Part shown: piece after piece, positions 6,939 through 11,677 of the stretch
Layout: each line of letters opens with the position of its first letter
Numbering within the stretch: position 1 is the first letter of the stretch
Assembly (NCBI RefSeq): GCF_000186865.1
Contig: NW_008705580.1
Span: forward strand, 342,100 to 353,776
Length of the DNA: 11,677 bases
Direction: 5' to 3'
Source of the DNA: Aureococcus anophagefferens
Taxonomy: Eukaryota; Sar; Pelagophyceae; Pelagomonadales; Pelagomonadaceae
The notes under the pieces: model-generated
Told to the model about the DNA's origin: nothing
Seen by the model: the letters and a program-made list of their open reading frames with translations, nothing else
Database searches by the model: none
Translations under genes and position numbers: made by a program

Positions 6939-9403
6939 ATGAACAATGACGACAATGCAAACGCAATATCGGGGATACCGATAGGAATGCAACAGGCAAT
7001 GAAGACATTGGCACACGCATCCACGTCATTGACGACTCGAGTCGGAGCGTTGGAGAGAGCGATCGAATCGGAACGATTAAAATCACTAGAGTCGTCATCT
7101 CGACTCCTGGGCCGGATCAAAACCTTGGAGTCTCGGCTAGAGGGGTCTCACATGCAAACGCCAGGGCGGGCGGCGTCTGAACATCGCGATGATCGCGACG
7201 GACAACCAACGAATGTTGAGCAATGGTGTGCTTTTGAGGCAAGAATCCGCCTCGAATTGGACGCGGGGCGGGCGGACGCCGCAGCGGCACGGGCAGCGGC
7301 ATCCTGGCGTGGAGTCTCTGACGACCTTCTCCGCGCCAACGTATTATTAATTCTTGATGAGATGGCCCCAAAGCTGGCTATAGATGCCGCCGCTGTTGCC
7401 TCACGTGAGATCTCGGCACCAAACCACAAATGCAGAGAGCAGGAGGCAGTCCTGTCTCGGCTTACACGGGATATCGTTGATGCCAAGGAGCTCGCAACGG
7501 AAGCAGCCATGTCAATATCTTGCTTGGATGCGGAGGTGCGGAACTTGCCGTCAAGAGCAGAGATGTCATTACTAGCAGTAATCCTGTGTCAAGATTAATA
7601 TGTTAAACCTGGCGTGAGCCGACTAAACCTGGCTCACATTGTTCAGAACATAGGCGGGAGAAATTGCGCATCGCAAGTGTGAGATGCTCAGGAAAACCAT
7701 CCTAATTGAGGACCGGCCCAGTCTCGATGCGAGCTGCTCTACTTCAGAATCGCCGCAGCTTCGCCAATCAAACTCGCGCGAAGCTGGTAGCCCACCGCGC
7801 ATTGTGTATTCTGTTGAAGTTGACACTTCGCGGCGATGCGATGTCGTGGAGAAGCGCTGTGATGAAGTCGTACGCATCTTAAACCGCAAAGCCTATAAAA
7901 GCGACGTGACTAGAGCCCTCTCGTCATTGGAGCGCGCCCTGAAGCAATTCTACAAGGAGGGTGACCAAGGCGTCCGCGTCTAATATGTCTATGCGTCGAG
8001 GTCACCTGTCCTCCAGGTGAGCATGCCATTCGTCTTGCACTCGAGCACCAGTTGACCCAGATAGAAAGGAGCTCCAAAGCCATGTCAGACATGACCGAAT
8101 CGAGGGCAACTGCACATACCGGTACAGCGGATGGGGATTTCAGGACCCGGATGAGCGCTATTGAAGCACATCTCAGGCACAACTCATTGGAAAATAGCAT
8201 ATGCGGTGTTCGTAGCACATCTCATTCATCTTAATCTAAATCAAAAGGTGACGTTGTTGGTCGTCTTCTTGCATTAGAAAATAAACTGGGCGCTTTCCGA
8301 GGGCACTTGCTCACATCTCATACTAAGTGTGATTATTTAAGGACAGGAACCAATGATGGTATCGCTCGAGAGGCCCTTAATTCTGCAGATGCATCGTGGC
8401 GGGCATCGTTGCACCATCTGGCGAGAGATGTAAGCGACCTGCGGGAGACCCATCGAGTTGCCCAGTCTCATCACAGTGAGCTCAAAGCTCAGTCCCTGAG
8501 CCACGAGGTGAGGCTATCTGCAGTGGAACGACAGCTCAATGACGCGGCGTTGATATCCACGAGGGTAGAGAAAGATGAAGGTTCACAGCGCGAATCAGAG
8601 CCCCACTTCAGTCTGTTCGTTCGAGATGCATAGTTCAATTTTGTTCGTTCGTGTATTCTTTGTTGTTTGTCCAACTGCACCCAAAACACAGCCTCTATAG
8701 CTGGAACGCGCCAGCAGTGAGACAACAATGCAGCGAGAGCCTTGGTACACCACAATATCACTCTAGTGATGAAGTTGAAAAATGCAGCAACGAGCGAAAG
8801 GCTCTTGTTCATGTTGTCGGCCATGGTGTGTTGTCAACGGTACAGTGCCGACTTGATAAGATCTCAAAGATAGTTAAAGAGCTCCAGGCGGGACTCCTTG
8901 CATGCGAACCTCGAGTTCGGCATGCGCGCTGGCTGTGGCGCTCTGGTAAGCTCTCCAGGGGGGGGTTGCTCCCTTGGGAATACGAGGCTCTCAATTCTTC
9001 ACCGGAGCTTTTTGTCTGGCGCCCAAAGGAGGCGCGCATCACGACAACCTGTGCGGGGCTCTACCGCATCGCCATGGGTGTTTTTACCCAAAACCGAGTC
9101 ACGATCCAGCTTTGCGTTCAGGGTGAGCCTATATTCACACTCGAGCCGCAATCCACTCCTGCAGTAGTCTCATCAGATGATCCCCAGCAGCTTGCTTGGA
9201 GGTCACATAGCCATTGTGCCTCCCAGCACGAATCTCACATCCTCCGTCGTTCTCAGCATCCCAAGGGGCAGATAACATGCCTCTCCATCGACGAATTTCT
9301 TGCGCTCCCAGCACCATGTGACATCACCATACGATTCGATCCCGGTCCAGGACACAACAACCAAGATGCACGCCAGGCCTTCTTGGCAATTAAAAAAGTT
9401 TGA
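6939..9403 (+). CDS. Coiled-coil protein with C-terminal C1q/TNF-like domain
   Basis: I read one gene from ATG 6939 to TGA 9401-9403. Exons supported by frame and GT-AG sites are 6939-7577, 7654-7960, 8017-8205 and 8248 onward, with introns of 76, 56 and 42 nt. A further intron lies between about 8581 and 8717. Two phase-compatible choices are 8615-8691 (737 residues) and 8581-8714 (718 residues). Exons 1-4 encode charged, heptad-like helices rich in Leu, Glu, Arg and Ala, typical of a coiled coil. The last ~180 residues change character: WLWRSGKLSRGGLLPWEY leads into a beta-rich region with GLYRIAMGVFT, IQLCVQGEPIF, then HPKGQITCLSIDEFLALP and a final FLAIKKV. From memory this architecture (coiled coil, then a C1q/TNF-like jelly roll with a GLYxI...FLALP signature) recurs in protist and algal proteins of unknown or structural role. 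No membrane segment or signal peptide. The function is not established and a cytoskeletal role is only a guess. Confidence 0.78.
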
Positions 9404-9759
9404 TACTGGCGGCTACAGTCCGCGCAGGCAAGATCCGCCAGTCGACGCAGAGGGGAGACCGCGCGGCTTAGCACACCAAAAGGCAGGGGATTTCCGGCAA
9501 TGCCCTTGCCTTTGCGGCACAAGACAGGGGATTCTCACCTCAGAGCAGGCCGCTACGGGGAGCATCGCGCTGGGTGCACTGTCCGGCGACAGGGCTACCT
9601 CGCTGGAGCCTGGTGCTGCCTGTTGTGCGCGGGGGAAGGTGCCGCCGGGGGATTGTAAGGCCCCTCAACTAAACTTGAATACTAGTAGCGAAGTAGATTG
9701 GAGAGAAAGAGCCCCCGAGCGGCCCGCTAGGGGCCCCATCCCGAGTCCACAGGGGGAGC

Positions 9760-9778
9760 ACGGCCGCGTGGCGGCCGT
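9760..9778. repeat. Perfect GC hairpin, 8-bp arms, 3-nt loop
   Basis: ACGGCCGC (9760-9767) and GCGGCCGT (9771-9778) pair perfectly around GTG. It is a very stable stem for its size, located about 360 bp after the stop of the coiled-coil gene. Role unknown. Confidence 0.75.
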
Positions 9779-9946
9779 ACCACGTACGTTGGTGAAGGGT
9801 CTGTTTTCGGAGCCCCGGAGGGGCGACGACTCCTGCGGACGCGCCTCCCATGCGAGCTTCGCGTTGATGAGCCCAACGCAACATCACGATGATGGGCAGT
9901 AAGAAATGACTATAACTTAGCTTAATCCTAGTACTAGTAGTAGGCA

Positions 9947-9965
9947 CTTAAGAGACTCTTAAGTC
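9947..9965. repeat. Palindrome, 9-bp arms, 1-nt centre
   Basis: ACTTAAGAG and CTCTTAAGT flank a single A. The near-absence of a loop suits a dimeric protein site better than an RNA stem. Just before it is TAGTACTAGTAG (9930-9941), a 12-mer that also occurs at 967-978. Confidence 0.75.
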
Positions 9966-10379
9966 CGTTCCTAGCGACACGGAATGGAGGCCGCAAATTG
10001 CCGTACCCCCTCCCGTCGGCCGAGGCGAGCCCGCCTGGCCACCCGGAGGCGCGCCGCCCGCGGGCGTCGCGCCCGCCAGCAGGCCCTGCATGGCCGCGGA
10101 AGAACGAGCGCGCGATGGAGCACCACTAACGGCCGCGTTTGAACACAGTACGTTGAAGTGCAAGTTAAAGTAGCCGAAGCGCCGAAGCGGCATGGATCAT
10201 CGTCACCCAAAAACCAGAAACACATCGTGCCGAGCACAACGCAAAGCCTCAATTTGGTAAGGAACTAGGGTAAGCTTTGGATCTATATATTTCTTACTGG
10301 CCATGAACGCGACGAAGCGAATGCAGTGGATGAAGATACGGCGCCCACAAGCTGATCAGGGCTGTCCCATTCAGGATTT

Positions 10380-10412
10380 GGAAGGGCTCGGGAGATGGGG
10401 TCGAGCCCTTCC
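10380..10412. repeat. Perfect hairpin, 11-bp arms, 11-nt loop
   Basis: GGAAGGGCTCG (10380-10390) and CGAGCCCTTCC (10402-10412) are exact reverse complements. This is the longest perfect inverted repeat I found in the window. It is intergenic, about 650 bp before the Rpn2 start. It could be a structured RNA element, a transposon end or a protein site. Confidence 0.8.
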
Positions 10413-10859
10413 GCGACCAGCCTTGTAACCCTCCCGCCGTCCGGTTGGGCTTCCATTACCGTCGAGCTTACCAGAAAACCATGCCCAGTGAACTCTAGAG
10501 CTCCAACGTACGTGGCACTTCACAGAACACACTCGTGCCCCCCCTGAGGAGTAGCCTCCTTTGTAGGTACGCTCGAGCACCCACTTAGACTGCCCTTAAC
10601 CTGTGGTGGGGTAGTAGTACCTGATGTCCGAGGGTAGTGCACTGCCGAGCCACTGGCAGGCAAAAACAAAATCTGAAAACGAATACTCTGAGGTGTTCAA
10701 GTAAGCGCTTTGTTGGACACTTAATTGCGATTTCCAACCCAAACCGGCGACCCCACACCCTAAGAAGTGTCCCAATCGATACGACTAGCGCGCTAACTTA
10801 ATGCGCTCGCCTGCCGGGGGGGGATTTTAAAACAATTTTGCCCAAATTTCAGTCCGGCG

Positions 10860-10884
10860 GTCGACCCGCGCGCGCGCGGTCGAC
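10860..10884. repeat. Inverted repeat around alternating CG tract
   Basis: Arms GTCGACC (10860-10866) and GGTCGAC (10878-10884) enclose an alternating C-G run of 11 nt. Alternating CG can adopt Z-DNA under negative supercoiling, and the arms could extrude as a cruciform. It lies about 180 bp upstream of the Rpn2 start codon. Confidence 0.7.
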
Positions 10885-11060
10885 GGAGGACCTCTGTGGC
10901 ATACTACGGCCGGCGGCCAGAAATAATAAATTAGTTCTTCTATGGGGGGTCCTAGCCCTATGGTGGTTTTTGGCCTTGCTGCCGGGCTCCTTGAGATCTT
11001 GAGATATCAACTAAGTCTTAAAGCAGACCCAATAATCGCGTTCGCTGTAGCTCGCCGAGC

Positions 11061-11677
11061 ATGGATCTATTCCACCACGAATCGTTGATGACGGCCGACG
11101 CGCTGGTAGCCGTACTCCTGGAAAAAAGCCCCGTGTTACGGAAAACGGCGATCCAGCGCCTTTACTCAATTGTTGATCAATGTTGGTCTGAGATATCCGA
11201 CGCAATACCGTTGATCGAAGAGCTCAGTGAAGACGAAAATTTCGAATCTCATGAGATCGCTGCTGCTGTTGCCAGCAAAATATTCTTTCATCTTGAAGAA
11301 TATGATGACGCATTGAGACTTGCTCTTGGAGCGGGTAGGCACTTCGATGTTGGAGCACGAACGGAGTATGTTGAGATGCTCAGCTCTAAGTGCGTGGATA
11401 CCTATATTCAAACCTACAGATGTTCTTCGGATGTGCATCTTCCACTGGATCCACGTCTTGCTGATGTTGTTGAACGGATGTTTCAACGTTGCTATGCAGA
11501 CGGTGAGTTTTTTCATGCAATGGGCATCGCTCTTGAGGCTCAACGTCTAGATAAAATAGAGGAGGTTGTCAAGCAGTGCCCACGTCCGAAGCGACAATCT
11601 CTCTTTCTGTACATTCTTGAAATAATTTTGTCGGGTAGTATGGCATGCACGTTTTGTCTACTCGTCGTTCGCGCGTT
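11061..11677 (+). CDS. RPN2: 26S proteasome regulatory subunit Rpn2 (PSMD1), 5' part
   Basis: ATG 11061 opens a frame that runs to the window edge (205 full codons, no stop), so the gene is cut by the window. Rpn2 is the large scaffold of the 19S base of the proteasome, which helps position substrate receptors and deubiquitinase. The N-terminal helical rod is well matched to animal and yeast Rpn2. Marks include WSEISDAIPLIEELSEDENF (41-60), the block AAAVASKIFFHLEEYDDALR (66-85), LALGAG (86-91), the EYVE motif, and MFQRCY followed by AMGIALEAQRLD. The start fits because homology begins within about 15 residues and the context (A at -4, G at +4) is acceptable. After residue 191 the match to the family fades, and a GT at 11635 (GTAGTA, phase 1) could be the donor of another mini-intron. 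The toroid-forming PC repeats lie beyond the window. Confidence 0.94.
   Translation, partial: MDLFHHESLMTADALVAVLLEKSPVLRKTAIQRLYSIVDQCWSEISDAIPLIEELSEDENFESHEIAAAVASKIFFHLEEYDDALRLALGAGRHFDVGARTEYVEMLSSKCVDTYIQTYRCSSDVHLPLDPRLADVVERMFQRCYADGEFFHAMGIALEAQRLDKIEEVVKQCPRPKRQSLFLYILEIILSGSMACTFCLLVVRA

Larger units (their letters stand above)
9404..11060. other. Gene-poor interval upstream of Rpn2 with many hairpins
   Basis: No frame here has gene-like composition or a recognisable domain; the open frames at 9300-9902 (+) and 9948-10252 (-) are explained by the GC-rich sequence. The interval has a GC-rich part (about 9700-10140) and a more mixed part (10140-11060). It contains six perfect short inverted repeats, listed separately where strongest. 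The weaker two are 9405-9442 (ACTGGCGG/CCGCCAGT, just after the stop of the coiled-coil gene) and 10060-10076 (GCGGGCG/CGCCCGC, 3-nt loop). It must include the 3' end of the coiled-coil gene and the Rpn2 promoter. The AT-rich patch at 10920-10934 is a possible promoter element, but this is weak. Confidence 0.55.

Noticed and set aside
7117..7510. Minus-strand frames opposite the first coiled-coil exon
   Set aside because: Their Ala/Ser/Arg-rich content is the antisense reflection of the charged coiled-coil codons.
7599..8651. Four separate small genes instead of one coiled-coil gene
   Set aside because: Three of the breaks are repaired exactly by phase-matched GT-AG mini-introns like those in the kinase, and several of the pieces lack a credible ATG start.
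9300..9902. Plus-strand frame of 200 residues
   Set aside because: Its first third lies in another frame of the C1q/TNF-like exon and the rest is GC-rich low-complexity sequence without domain features.
9948..10252. Minus-strand frames of 81 and 93 residues
   Set aside because: They are two overlapping frames in one GC-rich block, with Gly/Ala/Arg/Pro composition driven by base content and no recognisable motif.

Overview
The window looks like nuclear DNA of a unicellular eukaryote, probably an alga or another protist. I cannot name the lineage from sequence alone. The evidence for a eukaryote is direct. There is a cyclin-dependent kinase gene broken by five very short GT-AG introns (46-68 nt), the N-terminus of a 26S proteasome subunit (Rpn2/PSMD1), a secretory-pathway GT32 glycosyltransferase, and a long coiled-coil gene that also carries mini-introns. 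No rRNA, tRNA, CRISPR array or bacterial operon structure was seen.

Layout. Positions 1-991 hold a short ATA microsatellite and a GC-rich stretch with no gene I can defend. Positions 992-2520 (+) hold three consecutive open frames of basic, low-complexity protein, possibly exons of one unrecognised gene. Positions 2521-3443 are intergenic and carry two copies of a dispersed repeat of about 140 bp in opposite orientations. Positions 3444-4433 (-) are an uninterrupted GT32-type glycosyltransferase gene. Positions 4434-5109 carry a third repeat copy, so two direct copies bracket the glycosyltransferase. Positions 5110-6295 (-) are a complete six-exon PSTAIRE cyclin-dependent kinase of 299 residues. 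Positions 6296-6938 are a divergent intergenic region. Positions 6939-9403 (+) are a multi-exon gene for a coiled-coil protein ending in a C1q/TNF-like beta-sandwich domain. Positions 9404-11060 hold no supportable gene but contain six perfect inverted repeats. From 11061 (+) to the window edge lies the start of Rpn2.

The genes do not form an operon and need not act together: cell-cycle control (CDK), protein turnover (Rpn2), glycosylation (GT32) and a structural or cytoskeleton-type coiled-coil protein sit side by side, as in a compact protist genome. What most deserves a second look is the repeat-bracketed intronless glycosyltransferase, the mini-introns (one of which, 42 nt, would be misread as a simple in-frame stop), the dispersed repeat family, and the run of perfect hairpins upstream of Rpn2.
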